Positions 15,517-25,046 are shown, counted from the stretch's first letter. The stretch: DNA of 64,000 bases from Pseudomonas sp. PB101 (GCF_009764265.1 NZ_RWIR01000004.1:83593-147592), one strand, 5' to 3'. The notes: generated by a model from the sequence alone, not told the origin. Numbers and translations are program-made.

Positions 15517-16410
15517 CTACCGGCGGTGTACCTGATCGTGCAAGGCTGGGCCGTACACCGCTTTCATGCTGGTGGCGCTCCAGCAATATCGGACGATTTC
15601 CGACTCATCGAAAAAATCGGTGTTAATGATGCAGCAGCGCGTGACCCAACCTGCCGTGGTGTTGAACCAGTCGTTGATCTGCCGTTTGATGTTCGCGGGT
15701 CCGCCGAGCAACGAGTAGGTGGTCGCGGACAGTGACCAGAGGAATGATGTCTCATAGGGCACCGCTTCCAGGGTTTGCGCGATGTAGCGTTGCAACTCGG
15801 CGGGGGCGGAAAACGTGTCATCAAGCCACTTGTGCGGGATGCGCGGCCAGAAGTACTGGCCATCCAGGTCCGACAGGGCAGGTGCCGCGATGATCACGCG
15901 GCGGTGCCGGCTCGCACTTTTCAGTTCTCCGACCGTTCTGAAACCGTCCCCAGGCAGGACGGCCCGCTGCCCCAGTTGCCGAACAAGCCAGTCATTGAGC
16001 CTTCCATGATCGAAAGGTTTGGTGCCATCGCCCAGTTGATGGAAGTCCAGCACGATGAATTCGTCCGGGTTTCGATCCAGGAACAGCAGCAACGCATCGA
16101 CCAGATCGTCCAGGACGCGCTGCGAGCGAAAACCGTTGTGGTGAAAGTAGAACCCGGATCCGGCCGAGTCGGCCTTGTAGCCCAGGCGGATATCAAAGGC
16201 GCGGGCGCCATTGGCCAGTTGCCACGCGAAGGTGTCGTTCTGACAGACGGTCCAATTGCCGATCACGCCATCATCGTTGCGCGACTTCTTGTCCATGCCG
16301 GCGTTATGCACGCCAGGCCAGACAATATCGGTGAGTTTCAGGTTATTGATGTCGAGGGTGGTGCTCATCCAGGTTTGCTTGTCGAGCAAACCACGCGTAT
16401 TGCCAGTCAT
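15517..16410 (-). CDS. phosphatidylinositol-specific phospholipase C X-like protein
   Basis: 297 residues. The PI-PLC X-domain pattern is readable: IVWPGVHNAGMDKKS (first catalytic His) near residue 32, GARAFDIRLGYK near 68, FYFHHNGFRS (second His) near 88, and DDLVDALLLFLDRNPDEFIVLDFHQL. Such enzymes cleave phosphatidylinositol or GPI anchors, but many bacterial members have unproven substrates. No signal peptide is visible, which is unusual for a secreted lipase. I prefer the second ATG (16408-16410) because AAGGA stands 6-7 nt before it. A 7-bp hairpin (16429-16448) lies just upstream. Confidence 0.75.
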   Translation of the reverse strand: MTGNTRGLLDKQTWMSTTLDINNLKLTDIVWPGVHNAGMDKKSRNDDGVIGNWTVCQNDTFAWQLANGARAFDIRLGYKADSAGSGFYFHHNGFRSQRVLDDLVDALLLFLDRNPDEFIVLDFHQLGDGTKPFDHGRLNDWLVRQLGQRAVLPGDGFRTVGELKSASRHRRVIIAAPALSDLDGQYFWPRIPHKWLDDTFSAPAELQRYIAQTLEAVPYETSFLWSLSATTYSLLGGPANIKRQINDWFNTTAGWVTRCCIINTDFFDESEIVRYCWSATSMKAVYGPALHDQVHRR

Positions 16411-16515
16411 GACCATTCCTTGTGCGAGTCACCCCGTCCGTGGGGTGAGAGGCACTCAGGTTAACCGGTCGGGCGCGGCAAAGGCGGTAACTATGTATTG
16501 CACAAAGAGGGCGGG

Positions 16516-17814
16516 TTACGCCTGATCCAGGCGGTTCTTCGCCTCGATCCATTGCGCCATGTACTGAGTGCTCTTGTGCTGATGATGACGCAGCATGCTG
16601 CCGGTGAAGTTGTCTCGCCTTATGTGGGCCAGATCCCGTTGGCACTCGACCAGCCGCTGGATCAAGACCGGGCCATGAACGGATTTGCGGTATCGGCTGG
16701 CAAGCAGGGCCTGCCCATGCGCCTGGGCGAGCAGCCAGTGCGACTTGTCGTTGTGGAGTCGCACGGCATGATCGGCGAACTCCTGTGCCGAACGGGTCAC
16801 CGCACCGGGCCACGCCTCTTCGCCATGCATCGCCTCCGCACCGACGGGTGTGGTCACATTCGGTGTGCCACAAAGCATCGCATCGACGATCTTGCCTTTG
16901 ATCCCCGCGCCAAAACGCAGGGGCGCCATGCAGACCCGCGTCGACGACATGACCTGCAGGGCGTCCTCGGCCCAGTTCATCACATGAAAACCTTGTGCGG
17001 GGTTATGCAGGGCGGTTGCCTTGGGAGGTGTATAGGCACCATAGATATGCAATTGAGCACTGGGCAATTGCTCGCGAATCAGCGGCCAGATAGCGGTTTT
17101 CAACCAGAGCACCGCATCCCAGTTGGGCGCGTGGCGAAAGTTGCCGATATGAAGAAAGTGTGCCCGGTCTTCGTACTCTGTTGGCGCAGTGGCCGGAAGT
17201 TCGACCATCAATGGGCACCAGTGCAGCAAGTTGCGCGGGATCCTGAACTGCTCGACCAGCAATTCGATTTCCACTTCGGAAACCATCAGCGTCAAATCAC
17301 AACGATAAAACGAAGCGATTTCGCGCTTCGCCAGATCGGTTTCGGCCATGTGTTGGAATTCGTCACGCGACGCGGGAGCGAACAGGTCGCTGAAGTCATT
17401 GTTGTCAGCGCTGGCCTTCAAGCGCTCCTTGAGCCGCTGATGCCGGCCATGCCGGAGGCTTTGCAGGTCGCAACTTTCCAGCACGCGCAAGGCATCGGGA
17501 CAGTGCTTCTCGACGCGCCAGCCGAACTGCTCTTCCATCATGAATTGATCGAACAGCACGATGTCCGGCGCCAGTTCGCTGATGAATGCGTCGAAACTGC
17601 TGTTGTTCAGCTCGATGGGAACTTCGCGAATGCCCAATGCCGTCAGGTCTGCGCGCTGCTCGCCGAAGCCTGCCGGGCTGCTGAAGGTGACGTCCCAGCC
17701 TTGTTCGAGGAAAACCTCGAGAATCTGCATGACATGCCCGCTGGCCGCGGAAGAGCGGGGCTCGGGCCAGACGTAACCAATGACCAGGACTTTGGTTGCG
17801 CGGGGCTCGATCAT
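16516..17814 (-). CDS. glycosyltransferase, GT4-like
   Basis: 432 residues with a GT-B layout. The N-terminal acceptor half opens KVLVIGYVWPEPRSSAASGHVMQIL. The C-terminal half has HIGNFRHAPNWDAVLWL, LHIYGAY, and APLRFGAGIKGKIVDAMLCGTPNVTTPVGAEAM, the nucleotide-sugar binding region of family 4 transferases. It presumably decorates a surface polysaccharide or small molecule; the donor and acceptor cannot be read. It lies 74 nt downstream of a receiver-protein gene. No other polysaccharide genes are in the window. Confidence 0.75.
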   Translation of the reverse strand: MIEPRATKVLVIGYVWPEPRSSAASGHVMQILEVFLEQGWDVTFSSPAGFGEQRADLTALGIREVPIELNNSSFDAFISELAPDIVLFDQFMMEEQFGWRVEKHCPDALRVLESCDLQSLRHGRHQRLKERLKASADNNDFSDLFAPASRDEFQHMAETDLAKREIASFYRCDLTLMVSEVEIELLVEQFRIPRNLLHWCPLMVELPATAPTEYEDRAHFLHIGNFRHAPNWDAVLWLKTAIWPLIREQLPSAQLHIYGAYTPPKATALHNPAQGFHVMNWAEDALQVMSSTRVCMAPLRFGAGIKGKIVDAMLCGTPNVTTPVGAEAMHGEEAWPGAVTRSAQEFADHAVRLHNDKSHWLLAQAHGQALLASRYRKSVHGPVLIQRLVECQRDLAHIRRDNFTGSMLRHHQHKSTQYMAQWIEAKNRLDQA

Positions 17815-17888
17815 GTACGGGATTTCCTTGAAGCGAAGACAGGGCAGGGACGAAAAAGGCGCGCATTAAACCACAGCGCAGCCCGGGG

Positions 17889-18251
17889 TCACTTGAGAAT
17901 GTCTTTGACCTTGTCGCGCAACTGATCAATGGAGAACGGTTTGCCGATCATGTGCATGCCTTCAGGCACTTCGATATTTTCGGCATAACCACTGGCGAAC
18001 AGGATCGGAAGGTCTGGACGCAAAACACGGGCTTCATTGGCCAGTTCGCGGCCGTCCATGACCGGCAGGCCGACATCGGTCATCATCAGGTCGATGTGTT
18101 GGTTCGCGTCCTTGAGGATCTCCAGCGCCTGCTCGCTGCCATCGGCTTCCAGTACCTTGAACTCCAGCTCCTCCAGCACATCGACGATCAGCATGCGCAC
18201 GATGGCATCGTCTTCGACGACGAGGATGGTGGAGGCGTTGGCGGATGACAT
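17889..18251 (-). CDS. stand-alone receiver (response regulator) protein
   Basis: 120 residues from ATG 18249-18251 with AGGA before it. It is a complete receiver domain and nothing else. The acidic pocket is E13-D14-D15 (VVEDDAIVR), the phospho-acceptor is D59 (MMTDVGLPVMDG) and the lysine is K104 (MIGKPFS). This class resembles the receiver module at the C-terminus of hybrid kinases and may act as a phosphate shuttle or sink. It is divergent from the large hybrid kinase (256 bp between), whose phosphoryl groups it might take. Confidence 0.9.
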   Translation of the reverse strand: MSSANASTILVVEDDAIVRMLIVDVLEELEFKVLEADGSEQALEILKDANQHIDLMMTDVGLPVMDGRELANEARVLRPDLPILFASGYAENIEVPEGMHMIGKPFSIDQLRDKVKDILK

Positions 18252-18507
18252 AGTGGAATTCCTGAAAAAGTTTGGCATGGCCGGTCGCTGGAAATCGCCG
18301 GCCTCTTGCATCAGTAAGTGGCGGATCCCGACAAGTTCCCAAAGCGCGGCAAAAAACAATGTGGCGCAGAACGGCAAGAATAACCTGACGCTTTGCACGG
18401 CGCAGAGGAATGTAGGACCTTGCGTGAAAACATGTCAGAAAAATGGATCAATGTGCCAGTTTTGGGGCAAACTCCCTTCATCCTGACAGTTCGACAAGGC
18501 CTGCCCC

Positions 18508-21500
18508 ATGACCTCCGCGTCCTCGGTTGATGAGCAACGATTTCGTAAACTCCTGAGCCGCAACATCAGCCTGCCATTGGGTCTGGGGCTTATCAGTGCG
18601 GTGTTCTTCATTTCCCTGATCACCTATCTGCTGTCGACGATCCAGTGGGTGGAACACACCGACCGGGTGATCAATAACGCCAATGAAGCGGTCAAGCTGA
18701 CCGTGGACCTGGAAACCGGGATGCGCGGTTTCCTGCTCAGTGGCGACGAACATTTCCTCGACCCCTACGAAACCGCCAAGCCACGAATTGCCGTGGCCCT
18801 CACCACCTTGCTCGAGCTGACCGCCGATAATCCGGTACAGACCGACCGCTTGCTGCGGTTGCAGGCGTTGCAACTGGAGTGGACCGCCTATGCGCAGACG
18901 ATGATCGATTTGCAGCGCAGCAGCGGTGATTATCGCTCCGCGGTCAAGGCCGGGCGCGGCAAGCGCCTGACCGATGAAATCCGCAAGCAGTTCGAGGCGG
19001 TGATCGACACCGAGCAGCAGTTGCGCGCATCGCGCAATGATGAGGTGCGACGTACCACGGTCCTGAGCATCAGCCTCTATCTGTTGCTCATCGCCGGCGT
19101 CAGCGGCTTGCTGGCGTATGTCGGGCGCCGCGATTTGCTCAATCTTTCGCAAAACTACAGCGTCAATCTCGCGGCCCAACAAGCCAGCGCCCACCGCCTG
19201 GAACAACAGGCCTGGCTGCGCAACGGTCAGACCGAGCTCGCGGAACAGGTGCTGGGGCAGTTGAGCCTGAACCTGCTGGGGCGCAACATTCTGCAGTTCT
19301 GCGCGCAGTACCTCGGCACGGCCGTGGCGGCTATTTATGTTCGCGATGACCATGGTGGCCTCAAACGCATCGCCAGCTACGGATTTTCCCGCGAGCAGGA
19401 AGCGCTCGAGCAGCAGATCTACAGCGACGAAGGCATTGTCGGCCAAGTGGCACAGCAGGCACGGCTGATTCGCCTGGACGAGGTTCCGCAGGATTATTTC
19501 AAGGTCAGCTCCGGCCTCGGTGACGGTTTGCCGCGCAGTGTGCTGGTGGTGCCGACCAGTGACGACGAGCGGGTCAATGGCGTGATCGAACTGGGCTTTC
19601 TGCGCCCGTTGAGCGACCGTGACATTGAATTGCTCGAGTTGATTGCCGGCAACATCGGTACCTCGATCGAAGCCGCACGCTATCGCCAGCGTTTGCAGGA
19701 TGTATTGGCCGAAACCCAGCAACTCAATGAAGAGTTGCAGGTTCAGCAGGAAGAACTGAAAACCGCCAACGAAGAGCTCGAAGAACAGTCGCGGGTGCTC
19801 AAGGAGTCCCAGGCGCACCTGGAAACCCAGCAGGTGGAACTGGAACAGACCAACGAACAACTCGCCGAGCAGGCCGAAGCCCTGGCCGAGCAACGCGACG
19901 CCATGGACCTGAAGAATACCGAACTCAACCAGGCGCAGGTCCAGCTCGAAGAACGCGCGGAAGAATTGCAGCGCTCGAGCAAGTACAAGTCCGAGTTCCT
20001 TGCCAACATGTCCCACGAACTGCGTACGCCGCTCAACAGCTCGTTGATCCTGGCCAAGCTGCTGGCGGAAAACCCGGAGGAAAACCTCAGTGCCGAGCAG
20101 GTCAAGTTCGCCGAATCGATCTATAGCGCCGGCAATGACTTGCTCAACCTGATCAATGACATTCTGGACATTTCCAAGGTCGAGGCCGGCAAGCTGGAGA
20201 TCCGCCCGGAGAACACCAGCGTGACGCGTCTGGTGGAGGCGCTGCGCGGGATGTTCCAGCCCCTGGCCACGGACAAGCAACTGGATTTCCGGTTCGAGGT
20301 GCAGGACGGCGCGCCGCAGATGCTGTTCACCGACCGCCAGCGCCTGGAGCAGGTGCTCAAGAACCTGTTGTCCAACGCCGTCAAATTCACTGAAAGCGGC
20401 AGTGTCAGCCTGTCTGTCGCCAAGGCGCCGAACAACGGCATCGCGTTCAGCGTCGGTGATTCCGGGATCGGCATTGCCGTGGATCAGCACGAAAGCATTT
20501 TTGAAGCGTTCCGTCAGGCCGATGGCACCACCAACCGCCGTTATGGCGGCACGGGGCTGGGCTTGTCGATCTCCCGTGATCTGGCAGCCTTGCTCGGCGG
20601 CTCCATCAATGTGACCAGCAAACCGGGGCAGGGCAGCGTGTTTACCCTGGTCTTGCCACAGCACTATGTGGAACCTGGCGAAGAGCCTGTCGAACCGATG
20701 CGCATCGATCCGGTGGCGCCAAGCGAATCGCCGAGCACATTGTCGCCGCTGTTGGCGGCAGTCGAGATTGCGCGTTTCGCCGATGATCGAAACAAGGGGC
20801 CGTTCACCGGCCGCTGCATTCTGGTGGTGGAGGATGAGGCGAACTTTGCGCACATCCTCTACGATCTTGCGCATGAACTGGGTTATCAGTGCCTGGTGGC
20901 CCATGGCGCCGACGAAGGCTACGACCTGGCCAAGGCGTTCATCCCCGATGCGATCCTGCTGGACATGCGCCTGCCGGATCATTCCGGCCTGACCGTGCTG
21001 CAACGCTTGAAGGAACACGCCGAAACCCGGCACATCCCGGTGCATGTGATTTCGGTCGAAGACCGGGTCGAAGCGGCGATGCACATGGGCGCCATTGGCT
21101 ATGCGGTCAAACCCACCACCCGCGAAGAGCTCAAGGACGTGTTCGCACGCCTCGAGGCCAAGTTGACCCAGAAGGTCAAGCGCGTGCTGCTGGTCGAGGA
21201 CGACGATTTGCAGCGCGACAGCATTGCCCGCCTGATCGGCGACGATGACATAGAGATCACTGCCGTTGGCCTGGCCCAGGAAGCACTGGACCTGCTGCGC
21301 ACGTCCGTCTTCGATTGCATGATCATCGACCTCAAGCTGCCCGACATGCTCGGCAACGACTTGCTCAAGCGCATGTCCACCGAAGACATCTGCTCCTTCC
21401 CGCCCGTCATCGTCTATACCGGCCGCAACCTGACCCGGGATGAAGAGGCCGAACTGCGCAAGTACTCGCGCTCGATCATCATCAAGGGCGCACGCTCGCC

Positions 21501-21993
21501 GGAGCGCTTGCTGGACGAGGTGACACTTTTTCTGCACAAAGTCGAATCACGGTTGTCCCATGACCGGCAGAGGATGCTCAAGGTTGCCCGCAGCCGCGAC
21601 CGAGTCTTCGAAGGCCGCAAGGTGCTGCTGGTGGACGACGATGTGCGCAACATCTTCGCCCTCACCAGCGCGCTGGAGCAAAAGGGCGCAGTCGTGGTCA
21701 TTGGTCGCAATGGCCGAGAAGCGATTGAACGATTGAATGAAGTGGAGGACATCGATCTGGTGTTGATGGACGTGATGATGCCGGAGATGGACGGCTTTGA
21801 AGCCACCGTGGAAATCCGCAAGGACCCGCGCTGGCGCAAATTGCCGATCATCGCGGTGACCGCCAAGGCCATGAAGGATGATCAGGAGCGCTGCCTGCAA
21901 GCCGGCGCCAACGATTACCTGGCCAAGCCCATCGACCTCGATCGCCTGTTTTCGCTGATTCGCGTGTGGCTGCCGAAGATGGAACGAATCTAG
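18508..21993 (+). CDS. CHASE3-GAF hybrid histidine kinase with three receivers
   Basis: 1161 residues. Order: a membrane helix near 22-42; a CHASE3 periplasmic domain near 45-170 (VDLETGMRGFLLSGDEHFLDPY); a second helix near 185-203; a GAF domain near 245-395; a long Gln/Glu-rich coiled coil near 395-495; HisKA with the phospho-histidine at H503 (NMSHELRTPLN); HATPase near 610-725 (GGTGLGLSISRDLAALLGG); then three receivers near 770-885, 893-1010 and 1035-1155. It is a membrane kinase with internal phosphorelay options. The downstream genes overlap or touch (cheR starts on its stop codon), so it is the head of a signalling operon. The long antisense ORF at 18478-21537 is a shadow. Confidence 0.92.
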   Translation: MTSASSVDEQRFRKLLSRNISLPLGLGLISAVFFISLITYLLSTIQWVEHTDRVINNANEAVKLTVDLETGMRGFLLSGDEHFLDPYETAKPRIAVALTTLLELTADNPVQTDRLLRLQALQLEWTAYAQTMIDLQRSSGDYRSAVKAGRGKRLTDEIRKQFEAVIDTEQQLRASRNDEVRRTTVLSISLYLLLIAGVSGLLAYVGRRDLLNLSQNYSVNLAAQQASAHRLEQQAWLRNGQTELAEQVLGQLSLNLLGRNILQFCAQYLGTAVAAIYVRDDHGGLKRIASYGFSREQEALEQQIYSDEGIVGQVAQQARLIRLDEVPQDYFKVSSGLGDGLPRSVLVVPTSDDERVNGVIELGFLRPLSDRDIELLELIAGNIGTSIEAARYRQRLQDVLAETQQLNEELQVQQEELKTANEELEEQSRVLKESQAHLETQQVELEQTNEQLAEQAEALAEQRDAMDLKNTELNQAQVQLEERAEELQRSSKYKSEFLANMSHELRTPLNSSLILAKLLAENPEENLSAEQVKFAESIYSAGNDLLNLINDILDISKVEAGKLEIRPENTSVTRLVEALRGMFQPLATDKQLDFRFEVQDGAPQMLFTDRQRLEQVLKNLLSNAVKFTESGSVSLSVAKAPNNGIAFSVGDSGIGIAVDQHESIFEAFRQADGTTNRRYGGTGLGLSISRDLAALLGGSINVTSKPGQGSVFTLVLPQHYVEPGEEPVEPMRIDPVAPSESPSTLSPLLAAVEIARFADDRNKGPFTGRCILVVEDEANFAHILYDLAHELGYQCLVAHGADEGYDLAKAFIPDAILLDMRLPDHSGLTVLQRLKEHAETRHIPVHVISVEDRVEAAMHMGAIGYAVKPTTREELKDVFARLEAKLTQKVKRVLLVEDDDLQRDSIARLIGDDDIEITAVGLAQEALDLLRTSVFDCMIIDLKLPDMLGNDLLKRMSTEDICSFPPVIVYTGRNLTRDEEAELRKYSRSIIIKGARSPERLLDEVTLFLHKVESRLSHDRQRMLKVARSRDRVFEGRKVLLVDDDVRNIFALTSALEQKGAVVVIGRNGREAIERLNEVEDIDLVLMDVMMPEMDGFEATVEIRKDPRWRKLPIIAVTAKAMKDDQERCLQAGANDYLAKPIDLDRLFSLIRVWLPKMERI

Positions 21994-22826
21994 TGGAGCG
22001 CAATTTTTCAGTGGAGCGAAACAGCGAAATCGAACTGCGGTTGTTGATCGAGGCGATCTACCTCAAATACAGCTACGATTTTCGCGACTACTCCGGCGCG
22101 TCGATCAAGCGCCGGGTCAACCATGCGTTGAGTCAATTCGAGTGCAGCACCATCTCGGCCTTGCAGGAAAAGGTCCTGCACGATCCGGCCGCGTTCATGC
22201 AATTGCTGCAATTGCTGACCATTCCGGTCAGCGAGATGTTTCGCGATCCCTCGCACTTCCTCGCGATCCGCAAGGAAGTGGTGCCGCTGCTGCGAACCTA
22301 CCCCTCGATCAAGATCTGGATCGCCGGATGCAGCACCGGTGAAGAGGTGTATTCGATGGCCATTCTGCTGCGTGAAGAGGGCCTGCTCGACCGCACGATC
22401 ATCTATGCCACCGATATCAATCCGCGCTCCCTGGAAAAAGCCAAGCAAGGGATTTTCTCGATGGAGAACGTCCGCGCCTACACTGCTAATTACCAGCAGG
22501 CCGGTGGCCAGTGTTCGTTCGCCGACTACTATACGGCAGCCTATGGTTTCGCGATTTTCGACAAGACACTGCGCGAGAACGTGACCTTCGCCGATCACAG
22601 CCTGGCGACGGACAGTGTGTTCTCGGAAACTCAATTAATTTCATGTCGTAACGTACTGATTTACTTCAATAAAAAACTTCAGGATCGGGCGTTCGGACTG
22701 TTTCACGAGTCCCTCTGCCATCGCGGTTTCCTGGTGTTGGGCAGCAAGGAAACCCCGGATTTCTCGGCCTTTGGCGATCAGTTCGAGCCGCTGGTCAAAC
22801 AAGAACGGATTTATCGAAAAACATGA
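21993..22826 (+). CDS. CheR-type protein glutamate methyltransferase
   Basis: 277 residues if started at the GTG overlapping the kinase stop (TAGTG); another GTG lies six codons later. It has an N-terminal CheR helical domain, then the SAM-binding core with IWIAGCSTGEEVYSMAILL near residue 105, YATDINPRSLEKAKQG near 140, and CRNVLIYFNKKLQDRAFGLFHESL near 220. CheR methylates glutamates on chemoreceptors using S-adenosylmethionine. No chemoreceptor, CheA or CheW is encoded nearby, so the substrate may be the neighbouring kinase. The ATGA overlap with cheB implies coupled translation. Confidence 0.9.
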   Translation: MERNFSVERNSEIELRLLIEAIYLKYSYDFRDYSGASIKRRVNHALSQFECSTISALQEKVLHDPAAFMQLLQLLTIPVSEMFRDPSHFLAIRKEVVPLLRTYPSIKIWIAGCSTGEEVYSMAILLREEGLLDRTIIYATDINPRSLEKAKQGIFSMENVRAYTANYQQAGGQCSFADYYTAAYGFAIFDKTLRENVTFADHSLATDSVFSETQLISCRNVLIYFNKKLQDRAFGLFHESLCHRGFLVLGSKETPDFSAFGDQFEPLVKQERIYRKT

Positions 22827-23416
22827 ACAGTGCAACGAAGCTGCCAGCTATTGAAGCAATCGTGATCGGTGCCTCCGCCGGTGGCGTCGAGGCGCTGTTG
22901 AACCTCCTCGGGCCGCTACGCGAGGGCTTCGCACTGCCGATCATCGTCGTGCTGCACATGCCGGACGAGCGCCGCAGCCAGCTGGCGGATGTATTTTCCC
23001 GGCGGGTTGCCCTGCCGGTGCTCGAGGCGTGCGACAAGACCCCGGTCGAGGCCGGCACGCTGTATTTCGCCGCGCCCGGTTATCACCTGTCGGTGGAGCA
23101 GGACCGCAGCTTTTCCCTGAGCCTGGAGCCTCGAGTGCATCATTCGCGACCCGCCATCGATTACCTGTTCGAATCCGCCGCCGATGTCTACGGCGCCGGG
23201 CTCGCTGCGGTATTGCTCACCGGCGCCAACCGCGATGGCGCGCGCGGGCTGGCCCAGGTCAAAAAACACGGCGGCATCACCATCGTGCAGGACCCGCAAG
23301 AGGCTCAGGTCGCCACCATGCCCCAGGCTGCGCTTGATTTGCATCAGCCGGACCACATACTTCCTGTAAACGGCATCGGCCGTCTGCTTGTCGAGCTGGA
23401 ACGAATCGCATGCTAA
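22823..23416 (+). CDS. CheB-type methylesterase without receiver domain
   Basis: 197 residues, only the catalytic domain. The triad is visible as S18 (IVIGASAGGVEAL), H45 (VVLHMPDE) and D138 (LTGANRDGARGL). It removes methyl groups from, or deamidates, methylatable glutamates. It lacks the N-terminal receiver that controls chemotaxis CheB, so its activity must be set by other partners, for example the separate receiver proteins in this cluster. It overlaps cheR by 4 nt and the next kinase gene by 7 nt. Confidence 0.9.
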   Translation: MNSATKLPAIEAIVIGASAGGVEALLNLLGPLREGFALPIIVVLHMPDERRSQLADVFSRRVALPVLEACDKTPVEAGTLYFAAPGYHLSVEQDRSFSLSLEPRVHHSRPAIDYLFESAADVYGAGLAAVLLTGANRDGARGLAQVKKHGGITIVQDPQEAQVATMPQAALDLHQPDHILPVNGIGRLLVELERIAC

Positions 23417-24591
23417 GTAATATCCAGGCCAAACTGCTGATCGTTGACGATCTGCCGGAGAATCTGCTGGCGCTCGAAGCGCTGATCAAGCGTGAAGACC
23501 GGGTTGTGTACAAGGCTCTGTCCGCCGACGAAGCCCTGTCACTGCTGTTGCAACACGAGTTCGCCATGGCCATCCTCGATGTGCAGATGCCCGGCATGAA
23601 CGGCTTCGAGCTGGCGGAGTTGATGCGTGGCACGGAAAAAACCCGCAACATCCCGATCGTGTTCGTCAGCGCCGCCGGGCGTGAGATGAACTACGCGTTC
23701 AAGGGCTATGAAAGCGGCGCCGTGGACTTCCTGCACAAACCGCTGGACATGCACGCGGTCAAGAGCAAGGTCAATGTGTTCGTCGACCTGTATCGCCAGA
23801 GCAAGGCGATGAAGGAGCAGGTTGTGGCTCTCGAGCAAAGTCGCCGCGAACAGGAGACCCTGCTCAAGCAACTGCAGAATACCCAGCTGGAACTGGAGCA
23901 GGCGGTGCGCATGCGCGATGACTTCATGTCCATCGTCGCCCACGAAGTGCGCACGCCGCTCAACGGCCTGATCCTCGAAACCCAGCTGCGCAAGATGCAC
24001 CTGGCCCGGGACAACGCCGCCGCCTTCACCCTGGACAAGATGCACGCCATGGTCGACCGTGACGAACGGCAGATCAAAAGCCTCATTCGCCTGATCGAAG
24101 ACATGCTCGATGTTTCGCGCATTCGCACCGGCAAGTTGTCGATCCGCCCGTCACGTTTTGATCTTTCGACGCTGGTTCGCGACCTGTTGCACAACTTTTC
24201 CTCGCAGATCGAGGCTGCCGAGACTTCTGTCACGCTGGATGCCGAGCAGCCGGTGATCGGAAACTGGGATGAATTTCGTATTGAACAGGTGATTTCCAAC
24301 CTGCTGACCAACGCCTTGCGCTACGGGGCCAAGAGCCCGATCTCGGTGAAGGTATACAGTGAAGGGGGCCAGGCGCTGGTGGACGTACAGGACCAGGGGA
24401 TCGGCATCGGCGAAGAAAACCAGAAGCGCATATTTCAGCAGTTCGAACGCGTCTCGGCCAGGCATGCCGTCGCCGGGCTGGGCCTGGGATTGTTCATTTC
24501 AGAACAGATTGTGGCCGCCCATGGCGGTACTATTACGGTCCAGAGCAGGATTGGCGAAGGCGCCTTGTTTCGCGTTTGTCTGCCGCAGTAG
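23410..24591 (+). CDS. receiver-histidine kinase (REC-HisKA-HATPase)
   Basis: 393 residues, soluble. An N-terminal receiver (phospho-acceptor D57 in AILDVQMPGMNGFEL, lysine in FLHKPLD) leads through a coiled coil of about 35 residues into HisKA (SIVAHEVRTPLNGL) and an HATPase domain (DQGIGIGEENQKRIFQQFERV and GLGLGLFISEQIVAAHGG). A kinase gated by its own receiver suits a second step in a relay started by the large hybrid kinase. Its start overlaps cheB by 7 nt. Confidence 0.92.
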   Translation: MLSNIQAKLLIVDDLPENLLALEALIKREDRVVYKALSADEALSLLLQHEFAMAILDVQMPGMNGFELAELMRGTEKTRNIPIVFVSAAGREMNYAFKGYESGAVDFLHKPLDMHAVKSKVNVFVDLYRQSKAMKEQVVALEQSRREQETLLKQLQNTQLELEQAVRMRDDFMSIVAHEVRTPLNGLILETQLRKMHLARDNAAAFTLDKMHAMVDRDERQIKSLIRLIEDMLDVSRIRTGKLSIRPSRFDLSTLVRDLLHNFSSQIEAAETSVTLDAEQPVIGNWDEFRIEQVISNLLTNALRYGAKSPISVKVYSEGGQALVDVQDQGIGIGEENQKRIFQQFERVSARHAVAGLGLGLFISEQIVAAHGGTITVQSRIGEGALFRVCLPQ

Positions 24592-24668
24592 GAAAACAGC
24601 CAGATAAACGCAACCTCTGACCGACCCCACGGTCGTATCAGCAGCAATTGACCGAACAAAGGCTTCCC

Positions 24669-25046
24669 ATGAGCGAAGATGCACAAGATGTAGTACTCGT
24701 TGTCGAGGACGATCCCTCGATTCTGATGGTGCTGTCCGCTTACCTGTCGGGCGAGGGTTACCGCGTATTGCAGGCTGAAAACGGCGAACAGGCTTTCGAA
24801 ATCCTGGCCAGCAAACCGCACCTGGACATGATGATCACCGACTTCCGCCTGCCCGGCGGAATCTCCGGCGTGCAGATCGCCGAACCCGCCGTGAAGCTGC
24901 GACCGGAGCTCAAGGTGATTTTCATCAGCGGCTACGCCCAGGAAATCCGCGAGACCGACAGCCCGATCACGCGCAAGGCGCCGATCCTGGACAAGCCGTT
25001 CGATCTGGACAAGTTGCAGGAACTGATGCAGGACATGCTTTCGTAA
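24669..25046 (+). CDS. stand-alone receiver protein
   Basis: 125 residues from ATG 24669, preceded by AAAGG; a TTG seven codons upstream is less likely. It is a single receiver: E13-D14-D15, phospho-acceptor D58 (MMITDFRLPGG) and K109 (ILDKPFD). It follows the receiver-kinase by 77 nt and is the probable output or shuttle of this cluster. No DNA-binding domain is attached. Confidence 0.9.
   Translation: MSEDAQDVVLVVEDDPSILMVLSAYLSGEGYRVLQAENGEQAFEILASKPHLDMMITDFRLPGGISGVQIAEPAVKLRPELKVIFISGYAQEIRETDSPITRKAPILDKPFDLDKLQELMQDMLS

Noticed and set aside
16429..16448. TCACCCC...GGGGTGA hairpin as terminator of the glycosyltransferase gene
   Set aside because: The stem is good but no T-run follows on the minus strand, and it lies close to the PI-PLC ribosome-binding site.
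18478..21537. 1019-residue antisense ORF across the hybrid kinase
   Set aside because: High GC leaves few stop codons on the opposite strand. The sense frame has full CHASE3, GAF, kinase and receiver motifs, and the antisense product has none.
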